This document shows, piece by piece, positions 1 to 7,359 of a stretch of DNA of 32,207 bases (positions are counted from its first letter, which is position 1; each line of letters begins with the position of its first letter). This stretch comes from Chloroflexota bacterium (GTDB lineage: Bacteria > Chloroflexota > Limnocylindria > P2-11E). The notes under the pieces were generated by a model. The model saw only the letters and a program-made list of their open reading frames with translations. It was not told the DNA's origin and did no database searches. Where the stretch lies: NCBI GenBank assembly GCA_005887995.1, contig VBJD01000070.1, forward strand, positions 1-32,207, given 5' to 3'. The translations under genes and the position numbers were made by a program.

Positions 1-1656
1 AGCGCTCACCGAGAAGCTCTGGAACTGCAGCGTGTCGAGACCGTTGTTCAGATCGACGAGCTGACCTGGCACGCGCGAGAGCAGCGACTTGCAGTACGCG
101 GTGTTCGCCGCGTCCATCCCGCGGCTGTCGCACTTGTACGAGACGTCCTGGTATTCGCCCTCGTTCCGCATCACGCCGCCGTCAGATCCGGCGATGAACG
201 ACAGCGCCGATCCGGGCACGGTCACGAGCGCGTGCTGGTCGGGGTGCATGCCCTCCGCGTGATTTGGATCCGCGTCCTGGGTCACATCGCTCCACGTCGC
301 ACCGCCGTCGGTCGAGAGCAGGAACGCGCGGCCGTTGGACGGGCCGTGCAGTTGGCCGTAGCTGAACGAGCCGCCGAGGTACACGACGCCCGGTGATCCG
401 GCGACGGCCCTGACCACGTTGTCGTACCAGCACTGCCCGGTGCAGTACCCGATGTTCTGCGGAGTCGTGAGGTCGGTGAACGCCGCGGCACCCGAGGCGT
501 CGTCGGTCGCGTAGAAACGGGCGCGGTTCGCGCCGGAGTCGGACTGGTTTCCGATACCGACGTACATCCGCGTGTTGCCACTCGCGAGCGTGACAACGTC
601 GAACTCGGCGCGGTCGGTGCTGAGGTTCGGGTTGAGCGCCGTCTTGATGTTCGTCCACGTGGTCCCGTTGTCGGTCGACCGCCAAACGCCGCGCGAGAAT
701 TCGTTGACGTAGATCACACCCGCGTGGGTCGGGTCGACCTTCACTGTCGTTGAGCCACGCGCGGTAGCGACGGCGACGATCGGCCGGATGAGCGTGAAGG
801 TCACACCGGTCTGCCTGTAGAGGCCGCGGGTCACGAGCGGATGCCCGGTCGCCCCTGACGACGACGCGCCGCTCGTCACCGAGCTGACGCCGCGAACGCC
901 GCTCGCGATCGGGACGAGCAGATTTCCGGCATTGTCGAAGGCCATCTGGCCGATCGACCGCTGGAAGAAGATGTCGCTTCCGGTGACGAGCGACCAGGTC
1001 TGGCCGCCGTCCGTCGTCTTGAAGATGCCGACGCCCGCCTCCGAGTCGCCAGAGGCGTTCGCCTCGCCTGTCCCTACGTACGCGGTATTGCCGCTCGCGT
1101 CGTTCGGGTCGATGAGGATCGAGCCGATCGCGTTCGACTGCAGCGAGGCACCGACGAACGACCACGTCGCGTTCTTGCCGGCGAGCGCCTTGTCGGTGAC
1201 CCATACGCCGCCGCCGGCCGCGCCCATGTAGAGGCGGCACTGCGACTGCGTGCACGTGGGCGCGATCGCGAGCGCGGTGACGCGACCCGAGGCCGTGAAC
1301 TCCGCGCCGTCGAAGAGGAACTGATCGAGCAACGCCGGGTACTTCGCCTGGCCCAGCGGGCCGATCGGCGTCCACTGCCCCACGGCTTTGCCATTCTTCT
1401 TGAGCTTGTCGGCGGTGGCGAGCGCGTTCAGACCGGCCTCGGGCGCGACTTCGTTGGCCGGGTATGCCCGGAGCGCGGCTTGCTCCGCGAGGTATGTCTC
1501 TTCGGGACCTTCGTTGGCCTGGCCGGCCAGGAAGCCCTTTATCTCATTGTCGTGCTTCGCGAATTCGATCTGAGCTGTGGGCCACGGGTCGCTCACGGTG
1601 GGCGTGACTTGCGTGTTGATCGTGAGGACCGCGATGAGCCCCATGGCGGCGAACAT
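1..1656 (-). CDS. BNR/Asp-box repeat (sialidase/VPS10-like beta-propeller) exported protein, 3' end cut off
   Basis: The minus strand is open from position 1656 to the window edge (552 codons, C-terminus missing). The N-terminus MFAAMGLIAVLTINTQ is a short hydrophobic export signal or anchor. Three Asp-box motifs (S/T-x-D-x-G-x-T-W) are visible: TTDGGQTW, STDNGTTW and STDGGATW, the hallmark of BNR-type beta-propellers such as sialidases, sortilin/VPS10 and YCF48-like proteins. Cysteines in a CTQSQC segment could form a disulfide outside the cell. Family membership is clear from the Asp boxes, but the substrate is not: catalytic sialidase residues cannot be assigned, so no enzymatic function is claimed. 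The ATG at 1656 is chosen because it begins the hydrophobic stretch; a second in-frame ATG lies at 1644. It is divergent from the next gene, with about 100 bases between. Confidence 0.8.
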   Translation of the reverse strand, partial: MFAAMGLIAVLTINTQVTPTVSDPWPTAQIEFAKHDNEIKGFLAGQANEGPEETYLAEQAALRAYPANEVAPEAGLNALATADKLKKNGKAVGQWTPIGPLGQAKYPALLDQFLFDGAEFTASGRVTALAIAPTCTQSQCRLYMGAAGGGVWVTDKALAGKNATWSFVGASLQSNAIGSILIDPNDASGNTAYVGTGEANASGDSEAGVGIFKTTDGGQTWSLVTGSDIFFQRSIGQMAFDNAGNLLVPIASGVRGVSSVTSGASSSGATGHPLVTRGLYRQTGVTFTLIRPIVAVATARGSTTVKVDPTHAGVIYVNEFSRGVWRSTDNGTTWTNIKTALNPNLSTDRAEFDVVTLASGNTRMYVGIGNQSDSGANRARFYATDDASGAAAFTDLTTPQNIGYCTGQCWYDNVVRAVAGSPGVVYLGGSFSYGQLHGPSNGRAFLLSTDGGATWSDVTQDADPNHAEGMHPDQHALVTVPGSALSFIAGSDGGVMRNEGEYQDVSYKCDSRGMDAANTAYCKSLLSRVPGQLVDLNNGLDTLQFQSFSVSA

Positions 1657-1754
1657 GACAAACGGGCACTCCGCCGTCGAGAGGTGCAGAGCGGGTTTCG
1701 ACGTTAGTCTCGGTTCCAGCCAAACAGCGGGTCGGTACGATCGTTGCAACTGTC

Positions 1755-2288
1755 ATGAGGCCGATGATCACCTTGGGCAATCGCCGCCCCATCGACGCGA
1801 CACTCGTCGCAATCGCCGCGCTTGTCGCGCTGGCGGCCGCGATCCTGGTACTTCGTGGCGGGGCGCTGGTCGTCCCGACGGTGGAGCCGATCGCGCCAAA
1901 TGTCACGCCCGCGACGACACCCGCGAATACGTTCCCTCTCCCCAATATCGACCCCACGACCGCACCGCAGCCGACATCGGCACCGCAGTTCAGCGCGGCA
2001 CCGCGGAGCAGCATCGCGCCGTCGCCCGCTCCGGTCGCGACGCCCCGTCTGACGACGCCGCCGCTGGCCTCGCCGCGGGCGACCATCGCCCCACCGCAGC
2101 CGACCGCGAATGGCGGCAGTGTCCCTCAGCAGCCGACCGCGAATAGCGGCAGTTTCCCTCAGGGCTCAGGTATGGATGGCGCGAACGGACCGGCGGACGC
2201 GGATCAGGGTGGCGGGCTGACCACACAGGGCACCAGCGCCCCCGTTCCGGAAAAGGTCATCCTGCCCAAGGGGTCGATGGGCCAGTAG
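1755..2288 (+). CDS. Membrane-anchored Pro/Thr/Ala-rich protein of unknown function
   Basis: A 177-residue protein with a short basic N-terminus, one transmembrane helix at about residues 16-36 (ATLVAIAALVALAAAILVL), and then a low-complexity tail dominated by Pro, Thr, Ala and Ser. The tail contains a near-tandem repeat (PQPTANGGSVPQ followed by QPTANSGSFPQ, about residues 114-136) and ends with a short charged segment. This is the layout of an extracytoplasmic wall-spanning or stalk region on a membrane anchor; no domain is recognised and no function is proposed. A second ATG at 1764 could be the true start, and no strong ribosome-binding site is seen before either. It converges on the Rdx-domain frame with only 3 bases between stop codons. 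Confidence 0.6.
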   Translation: MRPMITLGNRRPIDATLVAIAALVALAAAILVLRGGALVVPTVEPIAPNVTPATTPANTFPLPNIDPTTAPQPTSAPQFSAAPRSSIAPSPAPVATPRLTTPPLASPRATIAPPQPTANGGSVPQQPTANSGSFPQGSGMDGANGPADADQGGGLTTQGTSAPVPEKVILPKGSMGQ

Positions 2289-2291
2289 CGC

Positions 2292-2537
2292 CTAGGCTGT
2301 CGCGAGCGCGGTCCTCACCGCTGCGATCACCATCCTCGACTCCGGAAACCCACCATCGCGCCGCATCGAGTGAACGAGCGTGTCGCCCACGCGCACGTCG
2401 AACGTGCCGCCTTCCCAAGGGATGAGCTCGATGGACGCGAGGTCGTGCGCGAATTCGTACATGAGCGCCTTCGCGAGCTCCAGCGTCTGCGGCTCGTAAC
2501 CGCACTCGGCGCAGTACGTGATCTTGACCTTGACTTG
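2292..2537 (-). CDS. SelT/SelW/SelH (Rdx) family thioredoxin-fold domain, no start codon of its own
   Basis: About 80 residues in this frame match the Rdx family: an N-terminal beta strand VKVKITY, the redox motif CAEC (CxxC, where eukaryotic homologues have C-x-x-Sec) in YCAECGYEPQTLELAKALMY, then ELIPWEGGTFDVRVGDTLVHS and a C-terminal helix RMVIAAVRTALA. Rdx proteins are small cytoplasmic thiol-redox proteins, usually free-standing and about 80-100 residues. Here the domain begins directly after a thioredoxin-like ORF, and no ATG, GTG or TTG lies in frame in front of VKVKITY: the codons preceding it read Arg-Val-Arg-Gln. Either a frameshift joins the two genes, or a start region was lost by deletion or assembly error. 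The 2537 boundary marks where family similarity begins, not a start codon. Confidence 0.6.
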   Translation of the reverse strand, partial: QVKVKITYCAECGYEPQTLELAKALMYEFAHDLASIELIPWEGGTFDVRVGDTLVHSMRRDGGFPESRMVIAAVRTALATA

Positions 2538-2986
2538 CCGAACTCGGGATTCGCGGCGAAGACCTCGCGGCGCTTGCGCGCCCGCAGTTCCGTGACGGAC
2601 GCGGGCCGCTCGATCCAATGCCCCAGCTCGCGGAATCGCTCGTCGAAGAACGCGAAGACGGGGATCGACTGGAACTTGCCCTGGTTGAGCCACCGCTCCA
2701 TGAGATCGAGGTTCTGATCGCGGTAGAAGATGCGAACGTTCAACGTGCCCACTTCTTCCGACAGGCGGCCGAGGACGGGCAGGTTCGCGATGACGTCCCC
2801 GCACCAGTCCTCCGCGAGCACGACGACGTTGAGCGGCTGCGGAAGCGACTTGAGCGCGCGCACCGTCTCGCGGTCGAGGACGACGCGTTTCTCGTTGGCC
2901 TCGACGCGGTCGCGGTTGCGAGTCATGGCTTCCTTGTACGCCTGATAGCTCAGACCCGACTCGAACCGCTCCCTGGTGATGGACAT
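2327..2986 (-). CDS. Thioredoxin-like (Thioredoxin_9 type) protein, C-terminus runs out of frame
   Basis: The first ~155 residues form a convincing thioredoxin-fold protein: MSITRERFESGLSYQAYKEA, then VVVLAEDWCGDVIANLPVLGRLSEEV with the active-site region WCGDV, the strand RIFYRDQNLDLMERW, and the cis-Pro region FQSIPVFAFFDERFREL. Family members commonly have EDWCGDC; here the second Cys is Val, leaving one active-site thiol. After NPEFGK (near 2535) the frame degenerates into Ser/Arg-rich translation because the Rdx coding sequence lies there in another frame, so the true C-terminus is uncertain. Upstream is a clean ATG at 2986. Whether the pair is one frameshifted fusion or two damaged neighbours cannot be settled from this sequence. 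Confidence 0.65.
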   Translation of the reverse strand: MSITRERFESGLSYQAYKEAMTRNRDRVEANEKRVVLDRETVRALKSLPQPLNVVVLAEDWCGDVIANLPVLGRLSEEVGTLNVRIFYRDQNLDLMERWLNQGKFQSIPVFAFFDERFRELGHWIERPASVTELRARKRREVFAANPEFGKSRSRSRTAPSAVTSRRRWSSRRRSCTNSRTTSRPSSSSLGKAARSTCAWATRSFTRCGAMVGFRSRGW

Positions 2987-3079
2987 CTCACCCTCCGCGC
3001 GAGCTCTTCGTTCGCATCCCTAACAGGAACGGGCCCGCGGCCATTTCCGCCAACATAGCGCGACGAGGGAGGGAGCCGC

Positions 3080-3760
3080 TCAGCCGGCGAGCGCCTCGCG
3101 TGCCGCGGTCGCAAACGGGCTGTAGCCGAACCACCGCGTGAAGCTGCGGCGTGCCTGCATCGTCCCCTCGAGCGCGATGGACCCCTCGCGAAGAGCCGCG
3201 CTCATCGCAAGACGCCCCGCGAACACGAGGTGCAATGTGCGCACGTCGCTGGCGACGACGAGGTCGACCTCGAAGCGCGGATCGTCGTGACAGACCCGTG
3301 GTGAGTGATCCTGTGACACGAGCCATGCGCGCGTGTGCTGCCGCGAGCCGCGGAACTCGAATCGCGCGACGAGACGGCCGTCCGGCAACGCATCGCGGTT
3401 CACGTGCCGCTCGATCCAGAGCATGAGCACCTCGGGGTTGAGCTCGTCGCGGCCTGGATCGCCGCCGTAGTTCCGCACAGCCCATTCGCCGAGCGCGAAG
3501 ACCGCGGGCTGAAGGTCGAGGCCCAGGGGCGTGAGCCAGTACTCCGGATGGCCGTTCGCCTCGCGACGCTCGAGGAGCCCATCGCCCACGAGTTGCCGGA
3601 GCCGACCAGACAGAAGGGTGCGCGAGATGCCCGGCAGCCCTGCGTACAGGTCGTTGAAGCGGTGCGCCCCCTCCATGACATCGCGCACGATGAGCAGCGT
3701 CCAGCGCTCTCCGAGGACCTCCGCCGCCTTCGCGACCGGGCAGTACTGGCCGTAACGCAT
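3080..3760 (-). CDS. HxlR-family winged-helix transcriptional regulator
   Basis: The N-terminal ~100 residues are a textbook HxlR winged helix: CPVAKAAEVLGERWTLLIVRDVMEG, then HRFNDLYAGLPGISRTLLSGRLRQLVGDGLLERR and a wing ending in YWLTPLGLDL. The remaining ~120 residues form a C-terminal domain, as in longer HxlR proteins that carry a sterol-carrier-like or ligand-binding module; I do not see enough to name the ligand. The start is placed at ATG 3760, immediately before RYGQYCPV, with a GTG one codon upstream (3763); an earlier ATG at 3847 adds 29 residues unlike the family. The gene is divergent from the acyl-CoA dehydrogenase, and a perfect inverted repeat lies between them, suggesting that it controls the pair. 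HxlR regulators often respond to electrophiles or aldehydes; the signal here is unknown. Confidence 0.85.
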   Translation of the reverse strand: MRYGQYCPVAKAAEVLGERWTLLIVRDVMEGAHRFNDLYAGLPGISRTLLSGRLRQLVGDGLLERREANGHPEYWLTPLGLDLQPAVFALGEWAVRNYGGDPGRDELNPEVLMLWIERHVNRDALPDGRLVARFEFRGSRQHTRAWLVSQDHSPRVCHDDPRFEVDLVVASDVRTLHLVFAGRLAMSAALREGSIALEGTMQARRSFTRWFGYSPFATAAREALAG

Positions 3761-3781
3761 CACGGGCAGTGTGCCACCGCG

Positions 3782-3795
3782 TGACCACCAGGTCA
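3782..3795. promoter_or_regulatory. Perfect inverted repeat TGACC-N4-GGTCA in divergent promoter region
   Basis: A 5-base perfect palindromic arm pair with a 4-base spacer sits 22 bases upstream of the HxlR start and about 75 bases upstream of the dehydrogenase start. Dimeric winged-helix regulators bind such symmetric sites, so it is a plausible operator. A repeat of this length can arise by chance. Confidence 0.35.
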
Positions 3796-3867
3796 GTCCA
3801 TTTTTCGTACTTCCCAACGTCGCGGCGAGGCGCCATGCTGGCCGCAACTGACACGGGGAGGGGACCT

Positions 3868-5007
3868 ATGACTATCACCATCACGCCCGAAAAGACGACC
3901 AACTGGCTCGGCGTCGCCGAGGAGCTCTCGAAAGACTTCGCGACGCGAGCCGCCAAGCACGACGCCGACGACAGCTTCGTCGCCGAGAACTACGCGGCGC
4001 TGCGCAAGGCGAAGCTTTTCTCAGCGCCCGTACCCGCCGAGCTCGGCGGCGGCGGCGCGTCGTACGCCGACCACACCGCGATCATCCGCATCATCGCCCG
4101 CGGGTGTGGCTCGACGGCGCTCGCCTACTCCATGCACTCGCACCTCCTGCAGGGGCTCATCTGGCGCTATCGCAAGAACGCCGTCCCCCCGGCCGAGCCG
4201 CTCCTGCGGCGCATCGCCACTGAGGAACTCGTGCTCGTCTCCAGTGGTGGCTCCGACTGGCTCGACGGCTCGGGCACGCTCACCAAGTCGAACGGCACGT
4301 ACAGCTTCAGCGGGCGCAAGATCTTCGGCAGCGGTTCGCCCTCGGGGGACCTGCTCCTGACGACGGGCGTCTACGACGACCCGGAGAAGGGACCGACGGT
4401 CCTGCATTTCGGGGTGAGCATGAAAGATCCCGGTGTCAAGGTGCAGGACAACTGGCGCACGATGGGCATGCGCGGCACAGGCTCGAACGACATCGTCATC
4501 GAGAACGTCACGGTGCAGGACGCCGCGGTGAGCGTCCGCCGCCCGAAGGGCAAGTGGCACGGCTTTTTCGACGTCGTGAGCCCGCTCATCTTCCCGCTCG
4601 TCGCGGCGGCGTACGTCGGCGTCGCGGAGACGGCTCGCGAGATCGCGGTCGCGCAGGCGCAGAAGCGCAAGGACGATCCGATCGTGCAGAGCCTCGTCGG
4701 CGAGATGGACACGGAGCTGTTGGCGGCGCAGGACGCGCTCGCGCAGATGACGGCGGTCGCGGCAGCCGGTCATGTGCCCGCCCTCGCCACGAGCAACGAC
4801 GTCTTCAAGCGCAAGACGCTCATCGCGCGTGCGGTGACGCGCGTCACCTACCTCGCGATGGAGGTCGCCGGCGGGGGATCGTTCTTCCGCAGCGCGCAGC
4901 TGGAGCGCTGCTTCCGTGACGTCCAGGGCATCCGCTTCCACCCCTACCACGAGAAGCGGCAGTACCAGTTCAGCGGGCGCATCGCGCTGGGGATCGACCC
5001 GGCCTGA
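3868..5007 (+). CDS. Acyl-CoA dehydrogenase family flavoprotein
   Basis: This 379-residue protein has the usual three-part fold: an N-terminal helical domain with PVPAELGGGGASYADHTAIIRIIARGCGSTALAYSMH, a beta domain with a flavin-binding-type stretch (SGRKIFGSGSPSGDLLLTTG, then DNWRTMGMRGTGSNDIVIENV), and a C-terminal helical domain ending RFHPYHEKRQYQFSGRIALG. The TMGMRGTGSNDI segment is typical of acyl-CoA dehydrogenases and of the related HsaA/DszC-like flavin monooxygenases. The substrate is not determined, and I cannot place the catalytic glutamate confidently, so an oxygenase-like relative remains possible. The ATG at 3868 is chosen because GGAGGGG lies a few bases ahead of it; an earlier in-frame ATG would run through the promoter region. 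Divergent from the HxlR regulator, and its stop overlaps the upstream extension of the NrtS-like gene. Confidence 0.85.
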   Translation: MTITITPEKTTNWLGVAEELSKDFATRAAKHDADDSFVAENYAALRKAKLFSAPVPAELGGGGASYADHTAIIRIIARGCGSTALAYSMHSHLLQGLIWRYRKNAVPPAEPLLRRIATEELVLVSSGGSDWLDGSGTLTKSNGTYSFSGRKIFGSGSPSGDLLLTTGVYDDPEKGPTVLHFGVSMKDPGVKVQDNWRTMGMRGTGSNDIVIENVTVQDAAVSVRRPKGKWHGFFDVVSPLIFPLVAAAYVGVAETAREIAVAQAQKRKDDPIVQSLVGEMDTELLAAQDALAQMTAVAAAGHVPALATSNDVFKRKTLIARAVTRVTYLAMEVAGGGSFFRSAQLERCFRDVQGIRFHPYHEKRQYQFSGRIALGIDPA

Positions 5008-5093
5008 GCTGCGACATCTGCGGGCGACCCGCTCGCTTCGCATTCGCGGGCGGGTCGCACCGCTGCACGCGCCACGGGATCTTCGCGCCGAGC

Positions 5094-5276
5094 GTGCGCG
5101 ACCGTGCGCTGCGCGTCGCGCTCATCGTTGGCGTCGTGCTCTTCGCGATCAACCAGCTCGACATCGTGCTGCGCGGCGACGTCACGCCGACCGTGGTCGC
5201 GAAGATCGTGCTGACGTTCCTCGTGCCGTACTCGGTCTCGACGTACTCGTCGCTGCAGGCGAGCCGCCTGCGCTAG
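5094..5276 (+). CDS. NrtS-like small membrane protein (nitrate/nitrite transporter family)
   Basis: The sequence reads VRDRALRVALIVGVVLFAIN, then QLDIVLRGDVTPTVVAKIVL, then TFLVPYSVSTYSSLQASRLR: two transmembrane helices and the signature LTFLVPYSVSTYSS of the NrtS family, small proteins shown in cyanobacteria to take part in nitrate/nitrite transport. GTG at 5094 is the first standard start. The same frame stays open upstream to CTG 5004 and encodes a cysteine-rich stretch (CDIC, then CTRH after 14 residues) that looks like a small zinc-binding knuckle, so the true protein may be about 90 residues and start at the CTG overlapping the dehydrogenase stop. Family assignment comes from remembered sequence features; the transport role here is inference. 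Confidence 0.7.
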   Translation: MRDRALRVALIVGVVLFAINQLDIVLRGDVTPTVVAKIVLTFLVPYSVSTYSSLQASRLR

Positions 5277-5311
5277 GTGGCCTTGCTCAACCGCTCGTTG
5301 TCACTCGCGAC

Positions 5312-5791
5312 TCACTTTGGGACCAGGCGCACGATCGGGATCTCGCGATCGGTGTCGCGCGCGTACTTCCCGTAGCCCGGCGCGAGCGACACGACGCGCT
5401 GCCACGCGCGCTCGCGCTCCGCGCCGTCAAGCGACTCCGGGCGAACGGCGATCCGTTCGCCGCCGACCTCGATCCAGACGTCCTCTGGACGCCGCGCGAG
5501 GTTCAGGCACCACGCCGGATGCTCAGCCGAACCCGCGCCCGAGCCGACGATGATCCATGCGCGGCGGCTCTGGTCCTCGTCGGGGAACCACCCGAGCGTC
5601 GTGTGGCGTCGCTTCCCGCTGCGCGCGCCCGTGGTCTCAAGGAGAAGCAACGGCCGGCCCTGAACGCGCATGCGCCCGCCGCTCAGACGGAACATCCCGG
5701 TATTCGCGGCCTTGAAGATCGCGAGCGCCCACGGTGCCAGCTTGGGGAAGCCCATGCCGTGCGTGCCTCGCCGACCGAGCCGCACGCTCAC
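5312..5791 (-). CDS. DDN-family deazaflavin (F420)-dependent nitroreductase-like oxidoreductase
   Basis: A 159-residue protein with the order typical of the F420H2-dependent quinone/nitroreductase family: a short N-terminal helix (FPKLAPWALAIFKAANTGMFRLS), strand LLLLETTGARSGKRRHTTLGWF, the cofactor-region motif IIVGSGAGSAEHPAWCLNLA, then DVWIEVGGERIAVRPESL and RERAWQRVVSLAPGYGKYARDTDREIPIVRL. In this family the SGKxRxTPL-like and GSxxGxxxxPxWxxNL motifs bind deazaflavin. It implies that the organism makes F420. The start is GTG 5791, two bases beyond the stop of the HtrA-like gene upstream, so the pair is probably one transcript; a later ATG at residue 13 is an alternative start. It converges with the NrtS-like gene. 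Confidence 0.85.
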   Translation of the reverse strand: MSVRLGRRGTHGMGFPKLAPWALAIFKAANTGMFRLSGGRMRVQGRPLLLLETTGARSGKRRHTTLGWFPDEDQSRRAWIIVGSGAGSAEHPAWCLNLARRPEDVWIEVGGERIAVRPESLDGAERERAWQRVVSLAPGYGKYARDTDREIPIVRLVPK

Positions 5792-5795
5792 GGCG

Positions 5796-6743
5796 TCACG
5801 CCGCCTCGGCCGGCGTCAGCGAGATCGTGCGCCGCTCGCCACGGCGGACGATGGTGAGAAGCGTGCTCTTGCCGATGCGCTCCGCATCGAGCGCGCGCTG
5901 CAGGTCGGTGAGCGACGCGATCGTCGCGCCGTCGAGCGCGACAACGATGTCGCCTGGACGAACGCCGGCACGCGCGGCCGGTCCGTTCGGCGCCACCTCG
6001 AGCACGCGGATGCCGGTGGACGCCGCGAGACCGAGACGACGCGCGAGCTGCCCTCCGACCGGCGTGGGCGCGCCGCCGATGCCGAGGAGAGCGCGGCGCA
6101 CGCGGCCCTCGCGGATGAGCGCGCTCGCGACCATCCGCGCCGTCGCTGCGGGGATCGCGAAGGCGATGCCCTGCGCGCCGGCGATGATCGCGGTGTTCAC
6201 GCCGACGACACGACCGTGCGTGTCGACGAGCGGACCGCCCGAGTTGCCGGGATTGAGCGCGGCGTCCGTCTGGATCACGTTCTCGATGATGCGACCGTCC
6301 CTGGCCCGCAGTGAGCGTCCGAGCGCGGAGACCACGCCGTGCGTCACCGTCGATTGCAGGCCCAGCGGATCGCCGATCGCGATGACGAGCTGTCCGACGC
6401 GGAGCGTGTCCGCGGTCGCGAGCTCGAGCGCGGGTAACGCCGGCCCGAGCGCGCGCACGACCGCGAGATCCGTCGCCGGATCCGCACCGATCACCGTGGC
6501 GCGATACGTCGCGCCGTCGGCGAAGACGATCTCGACTTCCCGCGCGTCGTCCACCACGTGCGCGTTCGTGAGCATGTAGCCGTCCGGCGCGATGACCGTG
6601 CCACTGCCACCCGCGCGACCGCGCGTGACGTGCGCGACCGCCGGGCCGACGCGCTCGACGACGCGGACGACCGCCTGCGAGAACGCGTCGAGTAACGCGA
6701 TGGGATCGTCGACCTCGAGAGGTCGATCGGGAGCGACCGACAC
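5796..6743 (-). CDS. HtrA/DegP-like trypsin-fold serine protease with C-terminal PDZ domain
   Basis: Chymotrypsin-fold protease domain at about residues 20-205, with a complete catalytic triad: His62 in TNAHVV, Asp92 in TDLAVV and Ser168 in NPGNSGGPL; a PDZ domain follows (about 225-310; GIRVLEVAPNGPAARAGVRPGDIVVALDG). HtrA proteases degrade or refold damaged proteins. The start is GTG 6743, which shares one base with the stop of the upstream gene; a longer version from 6848 would overlap that gene's coding sequence entirely and adds an Arg-rich segment unlike an export signal. With this start there is no signal peptide or membrane helix, which is unusual for HtrA proteins. Two bases after its stop the DDN-family gene begins. 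Confidence 0.85.
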   Translation of the reverse strand: MSVAPDRPLEVDDPIALLDAFSQAVVRVVERVGPAVAHVTRGRAGGSGTVIAPDGYMLTNAHVVDDAREVEIVFADGATYRATVIGADPATDLAVVRALGPALPALELATADTLRVGQLVIAIGDPLGLQSTVTHGVVSALGRSLRARDGRIIENVIQTDAALNPGNSGGPLVDTHGRVVGVNTAIIAGAQGIAFAIPAATARMVASALIREGRVRRALLGIGGAPTPVGGQLARRLGLAASTGIRVLEVAPNGPAARAGVRPGDIVVALDGATIASLTDLQRALDAERIGKSTLLTIVRRGERRTISLTPAEAA

Positions 6744-7255
6744 TAGTTGAGCGGCCCCTGGTTCCGCACCTGCCCGACCTTGGCGATCGCCTCGCGGAGC
6801 TCGCTGAGCCATTCCTTCTCGTTCTTCTCGACGAGCCGGACGCACCACGCGAGCGCGTGCGCGCGATTACGCGCGACGCCGGAGTCGATGAGCGTGTCGA
6901 GGATCTCGCGCTCGGGAAGGCGCAGGCGCGTCATCACCGGGAGCGCCATGTGCGTGAACATCTGCTCGGTCTCGCCGATTCGCACGCCCCACGCGACGCT
7001 GCGGCCGAACTGGCGATGCGCCTCGTCGGCGACCTTCATGCGCGCCTCGCGCGTGTCCTCGCGAAACTGCTTGATGCGCCCGGCGCGTGCCGCCTCGAGG
7101 CCCTCCTTCGACGCATCCTTGCCGAGCTCGACATCGGGGAGCGTTCCCACGACCCAGATCTCCTCGCGATCGGCGCGGACCTCTGGCGCGCCCTTGAACC
7201 AGCCACCCGGGATCCGTCCCGCGAACCACCCGCTGATCTCATCACGTGCTGCCAT
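6743..7255 (-). CDS. Conserved-looking soluble protein of unknown function upstream of the HtrA-like protease
   Basis: A protein of about 170 residues that I do not recognise. It starts MAARDEISGWFAGRIPGGWF, has a strand-rich first half (EIWVVGTLPDVELG) and a helix-rich, charged second half (KQFREDTREARMKVADEAHRQFGRSVAWGVRIGE, then RNRAHALAWCVRLVEKNEKEWLSELREAIAKV). There are no membrane helices or signal peptide. ATG 7255 is chosen over GTG 7264 because GGAGGT (complement of 7263-7268) lies 7 bases ahead. A good sigma-70-type promoter lies just upstream. Its stop codon overlaps the GTG of the HtrA-like protease by one base, so the two are translationally linked; it may be a substrate adaptor or regulator of the protease, which is inference from position only. 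Confidence 0.7.
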   Translation of the reverse strand: MAARDEISGWFAGRIPGGWFKGAPEVRADREEIWVVGTLPDVELGKDASKEGLEAARAGRIKQFREDTREARMKVADEAHRQFGRSVAWGVRIGETEQMFTHMALPVMTRLRLPEREILDTLIDSGVARNRAHALAWCVRLVEKNEKEWLSELREAIAKVGQVRNQGPLN

Positions 7256-7280
7256 CGTTGCCACCTCCGCTGTTCGGATG

Positions 7281-7310
7281 ATTACAACGCCGACAACGCG
7301 GCAGAGTCAA
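7281..7310 (-). promoter_or_regulatory. Sigma-70-type promoter for the unknown/HtrA/DDN genes
   Basis: On the minus strand TTGACT (7310-7305) is followed after 18 bases by TGTAAT (7286-7281), each one mismatch from TTGACA and TATAAT. Transcription would begin near 7274, giving a short leader that carries the GGAGGT ribosome-binding site. This is one of the few AT-rich spots in the window. Confidence 0.55.
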
Positions 7311-7359
7311 TGTTTATGCCGCTGCAGATGGATAGAACGTTTGGACGATTACGAGAAGG

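Noticed and set aside
182-1375. 397-residue minus-strand open frame
   Set aside because: Arg-rich shadow of the Asp-box protein, which uses another frame of the same strand and is open from 1656 to the edge.
4916-5857. 313-residue plus-strand open frame
   Set aside because: Out of frame with the NrtS-like gene and antisense to the DDN-family gene; Arg/Ala-rich with no recognisable motif.
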